64,000 nucleotides of DNA, from contig NZ_AP025282.1 in assembly GCF_024347215.1 (NCBI RefSeq), positions 2,170,001-2,234,000 on the forward strand, read 5' to 3'. Below, piece after piece: positions 35,598 through 43,729 of the stretch. Position 1 is the first letter of the stretch; each line of letters opens with the position of its first letter. A program made the position numbers and the translations under genes. The DNA comes from Aliamphritea ceti. Its GTDB lineage: Bacteria > Pseudomonadota > Gammaproteobacteria > Pseudomonadales > Balneatricaceae. Below the pieces are notes generated by a model. It saw only the letters and a list, made by a program, of their open reading frames with translations, made no database searches and was not told where the DNA came from.

Positions 35598-35660
35598 AAA
35601 ATAGGATATTACAGCTTTTAAAACGTTCGGTAATTTCTCAGTTATATTTACCTATATTAC

Positions 35661-35731
35661 AGCTAACGCTTTGCTTTGCGGCTATTTTGGAACACAGTGA
35701 AAAACAGTCTGGCAACAGCGCCTTGTTACAT
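35661..35731 (-). other. attC-like recombination site B
   Basis: On the minus strand the site runs from R'' ATGTAAC (which includes the TAA stop of the 35726 gene) through AAGGCGCTGTTGCC to GCAAAGCG and R' GTTAGCT. Both heptamers match the attC consensus RYYYAAC/GTTRRRY at six of seven positions. Length is 71 bases. ATGTAAC is nearly the complement of GTTACAA, which opens the same cassette at 36265-36271. Confidence 0.6.
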
Positions 35732-36247
35732 TCTAAATCTGCCGCTTGAACAGTAAGCATAAACAGATTCTCTGATCTTTTTGAGTTTACCAGATTCAAA
35801 ATCATGGCCTCTATGTGAACTCAATGCGTGACCATTTTTAGTAAGAATTATGTGGTCCCGACCTCTACCGAAGTAAAGACTATGAACATTATTACTAATT
35901 ATATTGTCATTGTGCTTTGATTCGTGCTTCGAAAGTGAAAACCGAAAATATTCGTTGTTGATACCTGTTACCTTGATGTCTGGTAGCGGTAGATAGTATA
36001 TCTCTTCATCTTCATTCCTGTGCGCAGCGATACTTCCATGCATCCCGGATACAAAGTAGTAGTTTTTATCAATAACATTTTCCGAGGCCCACTGATCAAG
36101 AGCATTTACTATACTTGGGTTCCCTGCAAGAGACTCTATATAGTCACACCTTTCCTGGTCATATCGAGCCATATCCCAGAAAAGGAAAGCCACGATAGAC
36201 AAAATAATTACTAACCCGAAAAAGAACAACTTCCCTAAATATTCCAA
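35726..36247 (-). CDS. Hypothetical membrane-anchored protein in cassette
   Basis: A 173-residue protein starting from TTG at 36247 with GAGGGTGA upstream. One N-terminal membrane anchor (LFFFGLVIILSIVAFLFW) precedes a soluble domain with AHRNEDEEIYYLPLPDIKVTGINNEYFRFSL and YFGRGRDHIILTKNGHALSSHRGHDFESG. No family is recognised. Stop TAA is part of the following attC-like site, typical of cassette genes. Low GC compared with flanking core genes. Confidence 0.65.
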   Translation of the reverse strand: MEYLGKLFFFGLVIILSIVAFLFWDMARYDQERCDYIESLAGNPSIVNALDQWASENVIDKNYYFVSGMHGSIAAHRNEDEEIYYLPLPDIKVTGINNEYFRFSLSKHESKHNDNIISNNVHSLYFGRGRDHIILTKNGHALSSHRGHDFESGKLKKIRESVYAYCSSGRFRM

Positions 36248-36264
36248 TCTTCACCCTCTGGGAA

Positions 36265-36348
36265 TTGTAACGCTCGCAGCACGCGCGGCTTTGTAGTGGA
36301 GGCGAAGCCGCAACGAAAAAGCCGTCGCTGTGACTGCGCTTGTTAAAG
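36265..36348 (-). other. attC-like recombination site A
   Basis: An 84-base site on the minus strand: R'' CTTTAAC, then AAGCGCAGTCACAGCG, a GGC-rich imperfect palindrome, then CGTGCTGCGAGCG and R' GTTACAA. The GCGCAG..CAC.GCG arm pairs with the CGCGTGCTGCGAGC arm with extrahelical bases, as in attC sites. CTTTAAC is the exact complement of GTTAAAG, found at 36705-36711 where this cassette begins. Confidence 0.65.
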
Positions 36349-36349
36349 G

Positions 36350-36691
36350 CTACTTGGCAAAATACTCTTTTACTTCGCCATTACTTTTTGTTGTGCGTTT
36401 ACCAATTAAGCCTTTGGTTTCATAAATGTACTCAATCCTAAAAAACATATCTTTACCAATGTACTTCGTGAGCATCAGAACTTCCCCAGAATCGCATGCC
36501 AACTGCACATAGTAGCCTTCGCCATCGTTCCTTTTTCGGGCAATCTCTTTCTCATCGATAGCTTCAGCTACCACCTCTGGAAAAACCTTTAAACCCGCAG
36601 CTGCGTAAGTCGTCTCTACCGCGTTATCGCAAGCCAAAACAACCACAGGTAAAAAAGCCGATAAAAGTAACACTGCAATGCGAATGATCAT
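36350..36691 (-). CDS. Hypothetical exported protein in cassette
   Basis: A 113-residue protein with a signal peptide (MIIRIAVLLLSAFLPVVVLA) and two mature cysteines (CDNAVE, LACDSGEV). It is probably periplasmic. No family is recognised. The C-terminal EYIYETKGLIGKRTTKSNGEVKEYF is beta-rich. It fills the first recognisable cassette, between the GTTAAAG boundary at 36705 and site A. An AAAGGAC site lies upstream of the ATG. Confidence 0.6.
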   Translation of the reverse strand: MIIRIAVLLLSAFLPVVVLACDNAVETTYAAAGLKVFPEVVAEAIDEKEIARKRNDGEGYYVQLACDSGEVLMLTKYIGKDMFFRIEYIYETKGLIGKRTTKSNGEVKEYFAK

Positions 36692-36704
36692 GTGCTCTTT
36701 TGTC

Positions 36705-36711
36705 CTTTAAC
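36705..36711 (-). other. Cassette boundary heptamer
   Basis: GTTAAAG on the minus strand marks the upstream edge of the first cassette; its complement CTTTAAC is the R'' element of the same cassette at 36342-36348. What lies upstream of it would be either the attI site or the attC of a lost cassette. Confidence 0.45.
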
Positions 36712-36726
36712 AATTTATTACTGCGC

Positions 36727-36794
36727 CCTTACAAGGTTGGTAAGCTTGTAAGCTTCCTAACCTTGTAAGGTAAAAAGATTATTTATAAATAATC
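36727..36794. repeat. Imperfect 44-bp palindrome followed by an 18-bp perfect palindrome
   Basis: CCTTACAAGGTT (36727-36738) and AACCTTGTAAGG (36759-36770) are perfect 12-base arms, with AAGCTT repeated inside. Seven bases on, GATTATTTATAAATAATC (36777-36794) is a perfect palindrome. They lie between the cassette boundary and the sigma-54 regulator gene. They could form an att-like hairpin, a terminator for the cassettes' read-in promoter, or a protein-binding site. Confidence 0.6.
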
Positions 36795-36838
36795 AGGTGA
36801 TTGTAGCTTTATTTAATTAAACCACCTTACGACAAAAC

Positions 36839-38353
36839 CTATTCCTTCCAGCTATTCCGTTTACGGTAAATAGTTGCGGCGCTTATTTCCAGATAATGCG
36901 CGGCTTTGGGAATATTACCCTGACAGAGGTCAATGGCGCGTTCGATGGCTTCCCGTTCAAGTTCCGCGATGGGGCGGATTTGCTGGGTAAGGTCGTCGCC
37001 GTTGCCTGGGGCGGGTTGTGTTTGTGGTGCTGGGCTGAAGCCTGTCGGTGTTGCGTAGGCTGCTCCTGAGGGATGAGCTGAGGCGTGAGTAGAGATGGGA
37101 GTTTGGGGTGGCGCAGGCATTACCGGTGCTACTGGTTGTGTCATAGGGCGTGGTTGTGCGCCACCGATGCTTGCCATGCCGTCCAGTGGGGCGGGGAGCA
37201 TGGAGGTGGTCACTGTGTCGCCGCTGTGCAGTACTACTATGTTGCGGATAACGTTCTGTAGCTGGCGGACGTTGCCGGGCCAGTCGTAGTTGCTGAGGAT
37301 GTATTCGCAGTCCGGTTCAAAACCAGAAAAGCCTTTTTGTTCTTCTGCCGCGTACTGGTTCAGGAAGTGATTGGCGATTTCAATCACATCGTTGTCCCGT
37401 TCCCGCAGTGGTGGCAGGTGAACGGGTAATACGTGTAACCGGTAGAACAGGTCTTCGCGGAAGTTACCGGCCTGTACTTCTGCCAGAGGATCTTTATTGG
37501 TTGCGCAGACGATGCGTACGTCTACCTGTTCGGTTTTATCGCTACCGACTTTCTGTAAGGTGCCGGTTTGCAGGAAACGTAGCAGTTTCGACTGCAGCGA
37601 CATGTCCATTTCGCAGATTTCATCCAGGAACAGGGTGCCACCCTGGGCGGCTTTGGCTGCACCGTCGCGCTCGCCGACTGCCCCGGTGAATGCGCCTTTA
37701 ACATGACCGAAGATTTCGCTTTCGATCAGATCTTTAGGAATGGCACCACAGTTCAGCGCGATGAACGGGGCTTTTTTACGGCCGCTGTGCTGGTGAATTG
37801 CTTCCGCACAGACTTCTTTGCCTGTGCCGCTCTCGCCGGTGATAAAGATGGTGGCCTTAGAATCTGCGGCGCTGTCGATGATCTGATATACCCGCTGCAT
37901 GGCTAGGGATGAACCTATAAAGCCACAGAATTGGTGTCTGTCGATTTCGTTGTGATAGGTCTCAACGATGCGTTTCAGATTTTGGCTTTCAAAGGTGTTT
38001 TTCAGCGTTGTTAGCAGACGTTCCTGATCAAAAGGTTTGACCAGATAATCCCGTGCACCCAGCTGCATCGCTTCAATGGCGGTATTCATTGAGCAGTCGC
38101 CGGTGGTGATGATAACTTCCGCCGGATGTTCTTCGCTGCTGATCTGTTTGAGTATGTCCAGACCGTTCATGTCAGGCAGGCTAAGGTCCAGCAGAATGCC
38201 ATCGAAGCTTTGCTGGCTGAGTGCCTGTTGCGCAGCGCTGCCGTCTGCTACGCAGTGCAGGTCGTATTCCTGATCCCGAAGATAGCTCTTACATACAGCT
38301 GTCATGGTCGGGTCGTCTTCAACAAGTAATAACGTTGGGGTCACGTTTGGCAC
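36839..38353 (-). CDS. Sigma-54-dependent response regulator, SypG-like
   Basis: A 504-residue NtrC-type activator: receiver (VEDD, phospho-acceptor Asp56 in LLDLSLPDMNG, TTGD, LVKPF), AAA+ domain (Walker A GESGTGKE near 173-180, GAFTGA at 220-225, LFLDEICEMD) and a Fis-type helix-turn-helix at the end (LCQGNIPKAAHYLEISAATIYRKRNSW). An unusual Pro/Ala/Gln-rich linker of about 70 residues separates AAA+ from the DNA-binding helices. Position beside a SypE-like gene, and matching enhancer boxes at every downstream unit, make it the likely activator of the polysaccharide locus. Its partner kinase is not in the window. Confidence 0.9.
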   Translation of the reverse strand: MPNVTPTLLLVEDDPTMTAVCKSYLRDQEYDLHCVADGSAAQQALSQQSFDGILLDLSLPDMNGLDILKQISSEEHPAEVIITTGDCSMNTAIEAMQLGARDYLVKPFDQERLLTTLKNTFESQNLKRIVETYHNEIDRHQFCGFIGSSLAMQRVYQIIDSAADSKATIFITGESGTGKEVCAEAIHQHSGRKKAPFIALNCGAIPKDLIESEIFGHVKGAFTGAVGERDGAAKAAQGGTLFLDEICEMDMSLQSKLLRFLQTGTLQKVGSDKTEQVDVRIVCATNKDPLAEVQAGNFREDLFYRLHVLPVHLPPLRERDNDVIEIANHFLNQYAAEEQKGFSGFEPDCEYILSNYDWPGNVRQLQNVIRNIVVLHSGDTVTTSMLPAPLDGMASIGGAQPRPMTQPVAPVMPAPPQTPISTHASAHPSGAAYATPTGFSPAPQTQPAPGNGDDLTQQIRPIAELEREAIERAIDLCQGNIPKAAHYLEISAATIYRKRNSWKE

Positions 38354-38592
38354 AGCAAATCCTCTGCATATATAAAGCGGGTTTTTTATCAGGCTGTGGC
38401 TGTTTTGTGATTAATTATTAGCTAATCAGCCGCCAGTTTGCCGTGATAAAAAACGCTTAGATTGTGATCCATGTAATACGTAGAGTAAGCTAGAGATATA
38501 AGCGGATCAACCAGTTATGGAGTTTCTGCTGACCGGAATGAGTAGTTTTGAGTGGTATATTCCGCGACCGTTGTCATGCAAAAGGAGGTGAT

Positions 38593-40218
38593 ATGCAGGT
38601 ACTTGCAGAATGGGAGTTTCAGCCAGCTTTGAGTGCTGCCCGGGATTTGCGTAATCAGCTGGCGGAGTTGTTGGAGAACCTGCCGGAAGGTCAGTCCGTG
38701 GCAAATGTGCAGTATTTCCTGCTGGCCTGCAGTGAACTGGTGGTCAATCTTACCCGCTATCCGCAACCCAGACCAAGCGTCGCGACTTTGCGTTTTTGTC
38801 AGGATGAATTCTACGATCAGCTCGAGTTGCTGGACGATGGCGGCAGTTTCATTAATTTTAGCCAGCAGTTACAGGATAGTTCCCCACTGCAGGCGGCTGA
38901 AAACGGCATGGGTCTGAAGTTGCTGGCGGCTAATTTTGATGACCTTTGTTATGTGCCTGCCTGTTACCGGGATGATGCCCGTAATCTGATGTTGGTGAAG
39001 CAACAGCGCTGCCAGCCACGACCAACTTTGTTGGTGGTGGATGATGATCCGGTGTATAGGGCGGTTGTCCGGGCGTATTTACAGCCGGATTACAGGGTGC
39101 TGGAAGCGGAAGATGTTAACACTGGTTATGAGCTGATTTTACAGAACCGACCTGAACTGGTGATTTGTGACATTAGCATGCCGGGTTCCGATGGCCCTGT
39201 GTTATTCGATCGTATGCGGCATATACCGGATGTGGCTGGTACTGCATTTATTTACCTTTCCGGCTGTCAGGATGAAGCGGTAATCAACCAGGCATTACAG
39301 CGCCCTATAGATGACTTTCTGGCTAAACCTGTTGCTAAAGACAAACTACTGATCAGTGTACAGCGAACTCTGATGCGACGTCGTCATCTGACAGAACAGC
39401 TACAGGCTGAGTTGGATCAGAAGATTACTCTTGGCTTACAGCCTTCTTTACCCCGTGAAATTGGTGACTATCAGGTTGCATTGCGTAGCCGAGTGCCGGA
39501 AGCCGGCGGCGGCGATATGGTGCTGTTACGGGATCAGTTGGTAATTTTTGCGGATCTGATGGGGCATGGCATTACTGCTAAAGGCTATGTGTATGCGTTG
39601 GCGGGGTATTTGCGTGGCTTATGTGCAGCTGCCGGTCAGCCTTCTATTGGTCGATCTTCTAAACAACTGGACGGGAAGGCCTGTCAGCCGTCTCCCGCAG
39701 AATTACTGACACTGGTTAGCAGAGGCTTTAGCGGTGACCCGGTACTGGCAGAAACGCTGGCGACACTGATGGTGGTGCAACTGGATAAAGCAGGGCAGTT
39801 GCGTATCGCTAATGCTGGTCAGCCACGGCCTTTACTCTGCTCAGCTGAAAATGACTCTGTACAGCAGTTGGACATCGACGGACCGTTGCCAGGTCTTATT
39901 TTGCAGGAAGGGGACTTGCAGCAAGAAAGCTTGCAGGAAAGCAGTCTGCAGGAGAACAGCTTGCAGGAGAGCAGCTTGCAGGAGAGCAGTGAGGTGGCGT
40001 ATTCAGAATATGCTTTGGTCTTGCAAGATTCAGAGCGCTTACTGATTTATTCCGATGGTGTACTGGATGCGGCAGAGCCATTGCCAGCGGCATTTATCCA
40101 GCAGATTAAAGCCAGTATGGCGATGCCATTACCCCAGGCGGCAGACTTCCTGATTCAGCAGTTGCCTGCTGATGCACAGGCAGATGATATAACGCTGATT
40201 TTGCTAACACGCACATAA
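38593..40218 (+). CDS. RsbW-like kinase/REC/PP2C phosphatase fusion, SypE-like
   Basis: A 541-residue three-domain protein. The N-terminal HATPase of the anti-sigma-kinase type (SELVVNLTRYPQP N-box, LLDDGGSF, NGMGLKLLA) spans about 1-135. The receiver (VVDDDP, LVICDISMPGSDG, LAKPV) spans about 150-270, and the SpoIIE/PP2C phosphatase (GGGDMVLL, FADLMGHGITAKG, YSDGVLDA, QADDITLILL) follows. This is the V. fischeri SypE architecture, which phosphorylates and dephosphorylates the STAS protein SypA. The STAS gene lies 3.5 kb away. The start at 38593 is preceded by AAAGGAGGTGAT. Residues near 437-466 are a pentapeptide repeat. Confidence 0.9.
   Translation: MQVLAEWEFQPALSAARDLRNQLAELLENLPEGQSVANVQYFLLACSELVVNLTRYPQPRPSVATLRFCQDEFYDQLELLDDGGSFINFSQQLQDSSPLQAAENGMGLKLLAANFDDLCYVPACYRDDARNLMLVKQQRCQPRPTLLVVDDDPVYRAVVRAYLQPDYRVLEAEDVNTGYELILQNRPELVICDISMPGSDGPVLFDRMRHIPDVAGTAFIYLSGCQDEAVINQALQRPIDDFLAKPVAKDKLLISVQRTLMRRRHLTEQLQAELDQKITLGLQPSLPREIGDYQVALRSRVPEAGGGDMVLLRDQLVIFADLMGHGITAKGYVYALAGYLRGLCAAAGQPSIGRSSKQLDGKACQPSPAELLTLVSRGFSGDPVLAETLATLMVVQLDKAGQLRIANAGQPRPLLCSAENDSVQQLDIDGPLPGLILQEGDLQQESLQESSLQENSLQESSLQESSEVAYSEYALVLQDSERLLIYSDGVLDAAEPLPAAFIQQIKASMAMPLPQAADFLIQQLPADAQADDITLILLTRT
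39901..39990 (+). repeat. In-frame 15-bp minisatellite in the SypE-like gene
   Basis: Units close to CTTGCAGGAGAGCAG recur about five times, encoding LQESS-type pentapeptides (LQQES, LQESS, LQENS, LQESS, LQESS). The 15-base unit keeps frame, so copy changes would alter only the length of a surface loop within the phosphatase domain. Confidence 0.8.
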
Positions 40219-40219
40219 A

Positions 40220-40239
40220 TGCATCATAAGCCTGATGCA
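40220..40239. terminator. Weak hairpin between convergent genes
   Basis: TGCATCA (40220-40226) and TGATGCA (40233-40239) form a seven-base stem between the SypE-like and CpsD-like stops. There is no T-run, so termination is uncertain. Confidence 0.35.
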
Positions 40240-40243
40240 CTGA

Positions 40244-40960
40244 TCAGAGAGGCTGATTGATCAGATCGGAGGCTTCTACTTTTTTGCGCAGATAGTTAGC
40301 AATGCGTGGTAGCCATTTATCTAAACGGCGTATTTCTCTTAGCATTTCTTCCCGCAGACCGGGTGAATAGCGGTCATTCATCACGGCGCCACAAAGTGGA
40401 ATATTGGCTTGCTTAAGCACGTTCTGGGCTTCATCTATCTGGCTTTCGGTTGTTACGTGGGTGACAACATTGAGTATGCAGGTTTCACAAACTGAAGCGA
40501 TGGTAACGCCACAGATGGCACCGTCATTGGAATGTAGCAGGGGTGGGCTGTCGCAGATGATGATATCGAACTGATCCAGCGCCTGGCCGAAAAAGCTGCA
40601 AAGTACTTCAGTATTTCGAAACTCAATGTTGTCCGGGTGAGTCTGGTCATGCAGTGGAGCGGTCAGCACCATCAGCCCGGGGCAACCGGTTTTTTGCATG
40701 GCATCCTGCCAGCTGTTATCACAGGGCAGCCAACTGATTTGTTTCGTACCGGTATGCCAGTGCAGGCTGGGGGTTTCGCTATTGAATTCGATTAACAGGA
40801 CGCGCTTTTCAGCCTGCGCCATCCGCTGTGCCAGTGCCAGGCTAAGCAGTGAATTACCACTTTCCGGGCTGGGGCTGGCAATGGCCAGCAGTGATGTCCG
40901 GTTACGGATCAACTGATTGTAGATAGCATCTATAGAAGGCGATGTATGTAACTGATGCAT
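40244..40960 (-). CDS. CpsD/CapB-type protein with degenerate P-loop
   Basis: A 238-residue relative of bacterial tyrosine kinases and SypD. The ATPase region is altered: the Walker A position reads ASPSPESGNSLLSLALA instead of GEGKST, with no lysine; Walker A' reads LLIEFNSETPSLH instead of LLIDADLRRPSLH; Walker B is IIICDSPPLL. No C-terminal tyrosine cluster is present. It may act as a non-catalytic partner of the Wzz-like protein or the SLBB exporter. It is the last gene of the leftward sypA-like operon, downstream of the SLBB gene. Confidence 0.8.
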   Translation of the reverse strand: MHQLHTSPSIDAIYNQLIRNRTSLLAIASPSPESGNSLLSLALAQRMAQAEKRVLLIEFNSETPSLHWHTGTKQISWLPCDNSWQDAMQKTGCPGLMVLTAPLHDQTHPDNIEFRNTEVLCSFFGQALDQFDIIICDSPPLLHSNDGAICGVTIASVCETCILNVVTHVTTESQIDEAQNVLKQANIPLCGAVMNDRYSPGLREEMLREIRRLDKWLPRIANYLRKKVEASDLINQPL

Positions 40961-41041
40961 GGTCTGATTCCTTTTATCCGGTGCGTCTTACAGGGTACGT
41001 CTGCGGCGCTTTAACTTATGGTTATAGTTCTTGTTCCTGTG

Positions 41042-43159
41042 CTACAGCCCCAGCAGTTTGGCAAATGAAACGACGGTAATTGATTCCTGCAGAGTGCTGA
41101 CAAAGCGGTACCAGCTGCTCTGTTCTTTGCCGGGTACATACAGGGTGTCTCCGGCTTGCAGTACTGGTAGTTTGCTGTAGTCACCTGTTTTAGCGAACTC
41201 GACCAGATCGAACAGGCGGGAGTGCGCTTCACCGTCAACCCGGTTTACCACCATGATGCGATCTTGCAGAGCGTTGTTTTGAGGGCCACCGGCTTCAGCT
41301 AACAGATCGAGAATGGTCATGTTGCTGTCGAAGCTGTAACGGCCTGGGCGCTGTACTGCACCCAGTACCCGAATCACAGTTTCTTTTGGCTTTTCTAACC
41401 ATGCACGGTCACGTTCAGGGATAAAGATCACATCCTCAGTGCTGACGACTGGCAGCATAGTTTCGTCACCGGTATGGAAATAGTTATGCAGGTTCAGGTG
41501 CGTGACTTCATCGTCACCGCTACCACGATGGGTAATGCGTACGTTAGACAGATCAGCACGGGTAGTTGGACCCTGCGCTGCAGAGAGAATATCTAGAAAG
41601 TTAAGCTCATCGTTGAAGGCGTAACGACCTGGTGCGCCTACCTGACCAAAGATATAAATAGAGCGCTCGCTGGACTGACGGACCCACTGGGAGCGGTTGT
41701 CGTTAGGGTCTTTAGGCAGCTCAGGTACGACCACTGTATCGCCAGCATGAATGCGTGGAATCTGACGAATATCACCACCTTTATCAAGAAAGCGCTTCAG
41801 ATCGAACGGGATTGACTCAGTAATATGACGCTTACCTTTTTCATGGCTGGAGGTCAGTACCTGCAGGTGAGCAGTATCGGCACCGGCCAGTGGGCCGCCG
41901 GCATGGGCGATAAGATCCATCAAGGTCATTTCAGGCGCCCATTCGTAACGACCAGGACGGTTAACGGCACCGATAATGCGAATGGCACGGTTAGGATGAA
42001 TGTCTAACCAGCTTTTTTCGTTCATATCGGATTTTTCTGGTACCAGAATGGCATCGCCCGGATTAATAGTTGGGATCTGACCACGTGACTGACCGTCGAT
42101 ATAACCTTGCAGGTCGAAAGGTTCTACACCGCCATCAGCACGCAGAATATGAATCTGACGGGTTTCAGCAAAACGGGTAGGGCCGCCAGCTGTGGCCAGC
42201 AGGTCGTAGAAGCTGCTTTCTTCTTTCATTTCCATGGCACCGGGTTTGAATACCTCACCCATGACATACACAGTGCGGGCGCCGCCCTGGACCTGATCAG
42301 ATGCCTGAGGGATAAAGATAGTGTCACCCTGTCGAATTTCAGGAAGCAGTTCCTGATTACCGGTATCAAGGTACTCGCGCATATTAAAAGGGAATGGCTG
42401 GCCGTTATGGATTACACGGATTTGTTCGATACCGGCATAACGGGTCACACCGCCAGCCCGCATGATCATATCCATAACAGAAGGTGTACCTTTAAACGCA
42501 AATGTACCCGGGCGGTGAACCTCACCAAATACTTTTACGGCTGTGTCGCCTTCACCTGCATCACCGGAAGCGGTCAGTGTACGGGCATCAAATTCAACCT
42601 GAACGTTACCAATTAAAGGTGACGCAGGTACAAAAATGGTATCCATAGGCTGAAGCTTTGGCAGAACATTCAGGTCACCGCTGTCCAGATAATGTTTGTA
42701 ATCAAACTTGATGATCTCACCGTTACGGCGGATTTGTAGTTTATCCAGTTGAGCACCCTGTGCCAGGCCACCTGCATGATTAATGGCCATTTGCACATTG
42801 GAACGTAATGGCAGATCGACCGGACCTGGAGTTTTAACATAGCCCAGCACGATAACACTGAGGCGACGCTCCATGAGAATCAGATCAAGATTGTCCAGAT
42901 CACGGTAGATAACGGCGAGCGTGGTTTTGATTAGCTCCCGTGCTTCATCAATGGTTTTGTCTTTAAGCTGCATTGGGCCGGTTTCCGGCAAGTTAATGCT
43001 GCCCTGATGATCCAGTTGAAACGGTTGATCGAAGCTGCTTTCGCCGGGGAATTTGATCTGAACTAAATCACCGGGGCGCAGTTGTGCTGTATTTGCCTGA
43101 GTGTTGAGAACCGTTAGCAAAGTAATGAGTGCCAGCAGCATGATGAATAAATGTTTCAT
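41042..43159 (-). CDS. Polysaccharide export protein with six SLBB repeats
   Basis: A 705-residue exported protein (signal peptide ending LNTQA) with an N-terminal Poly_export domain (LRPGDLVQIKFPGESSFDQPFQLDHQGSINLPETG). At least six SLBB units follow, recognised by VLGYVKTPGPV, VFGEVHRPGTF, VMGEVFKPGAM, IIGAVNRPGRY, IFGQVGAPGRY and VLGAVQRPGRY. Wza has two or three SLBB domains, so this one is enlarged. There is no lipobox. The C-terminal end (SWYRFVSTLQESITVVSFAKLLGL) could be a short amphipathic membrane segment. It should form the periplasmic part of the secretion channel. Its ATG overlaps the stop of the lipoprotein gene. Confidence 0.9.
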   Translation of the reverse strand: MKHLFIMLLALITLLTVLNTQANTAQLRPGDLVQIKFPGESSFDQPFQLDHQGSINLPETGPMQLKDKTIDEARELIKTTLAVIYRDLDNLDLILMERRLSVIVLGYVKTPGPVDLPLRSNVQMAINHAGGLAQGAQLDKLQIRRNGEIIKFDYKHYLDSGDLNVLPKLQPMDTIFVPASPLIGNVQVEFDARTLTASGDAGEGDTAVKVFGEVHRPGTFAFKGTPSVMDMIMRAGGVTRYAGIEQIRVIHNGQPFPFNMREYLDTGNQELLPEIRQGDTIFIPQASDQVQGGARTVYVMGEVFKPGAMEMKEESSFYDLLATAGGPTRFAETRQIHILRADGGVEPFDLQGYIDGQSRGQIPTINPGDAILVPEKSDMNEKSWLDIHPNRAIRIIGAVNRPGRYEWAPEMTLMDLIAHAGGPLAGADTAHLQVLTSSHEKGKRHITESIPFDLKRFLDKGGDIRQIPRIHAGDTVVVPELPKDPNDNRSQWVRQSSERSIYIFGQVGAPGRYAFNDELNFLDILSAAQGPTTRADLSNVRITHRGSGDDEVTHLNLHNYFHTGDETMLPVVSTEDVIFIPERDRAWLEKPKETVIRVLGAVQRPGRYSFDSNMTILDLLAEAGGPQNNALQDRIMVVNRVDGEAHSRLFDLVEFAKTGDYSKLPVLQAGDTLYVPGKEQSSWYRFVSTLQESITVVSFAKLLGL

Positions 43160-43701
43160 AGGATAATCTCCTGATCATTGGAGCGGGCGGTAGTACCGCT
43201 GTCCCTGATTGGAATCAGTTGGGGGCTCTTGTCTGGGCTCAGAGGGTGAGGGGCTAATGAGCCATGATTAACCGGCTGCATGTCGGTGAAAACGTCTTTA
43301 TCAGCTTGCTTTAGCAGGAACTCAACACTGTTCATTGCATCGTTGGCTTGCTGATAATAACCGGCCACATGTAACCGAAGGCTTCGGGTAAGTAGCAAGT
43401 TAATGTGCTGATAAAAGTGCGGATAAGTAACGGTAAGCCCTTGCTGGTGATGCACTTGTTTGAGTGCCTGGCAGCGGCCTAACCGGAACATGTAACGTTG
43501 CTTTTCCTTACTCTCCTGGCTAACAGGCCAGCTTTCAGTCTGAGGATGCATACCAGGGGTCAGATAATTTTCTGGTTGGGTATAGCGTTCAGCAACGCCA
43601 CCCTGACCCCGTTCCACCATATAGAAACAACCACTACTGAGCAGCATGCTGCCTGACAGCAGCAAGGCAGAGAATGATTTTATGGTGGCTAAATTGCGCA
43701 T
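43156..43701 (-). CDS. Lipoprotein of the polysaccharide operon
   Basis: A 181-residue lipoprotein with lipobox LLSSGC after a short hydrophobic stretch. The mature part has no recognised domain. It includes FRLGRCQALKQVHHQQGLTV and a helix-rich middle. It overlaps the exporter gene by four bases, so the two are translationally coupled. It may provide the outer-membrane anchoring that the SLBB protein lacks. Confidence 0.75.
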   Translation of the reverse strand: MRNLATIKSFSALLLSGSMLLSSGCFYMVERGQGGVAERYTQPENYLTPGMHPQTESWPVSQESKEKQRYMFRLGRCQALKQVHHQQGLTVTYPHFYQHINLLLTRSLRLHVAGYYQQANDAMNSVEFLLKQADKDVFTDMQPVNHGSLAPHPLSPDKSPQLIPIRDSGTTARSNDQEIIL

Positions 43702-43729
43702 TGTCCGTCTCCTCTTTTTCTACCAGGTT

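Noticed and set aside
41825..42616. Plus-strand frames of 60-169 codons within the SLBB gene
   Set aside because: They lie antisense to a long gene with six clear repeats and show no family features of their own; they are composition shadows.
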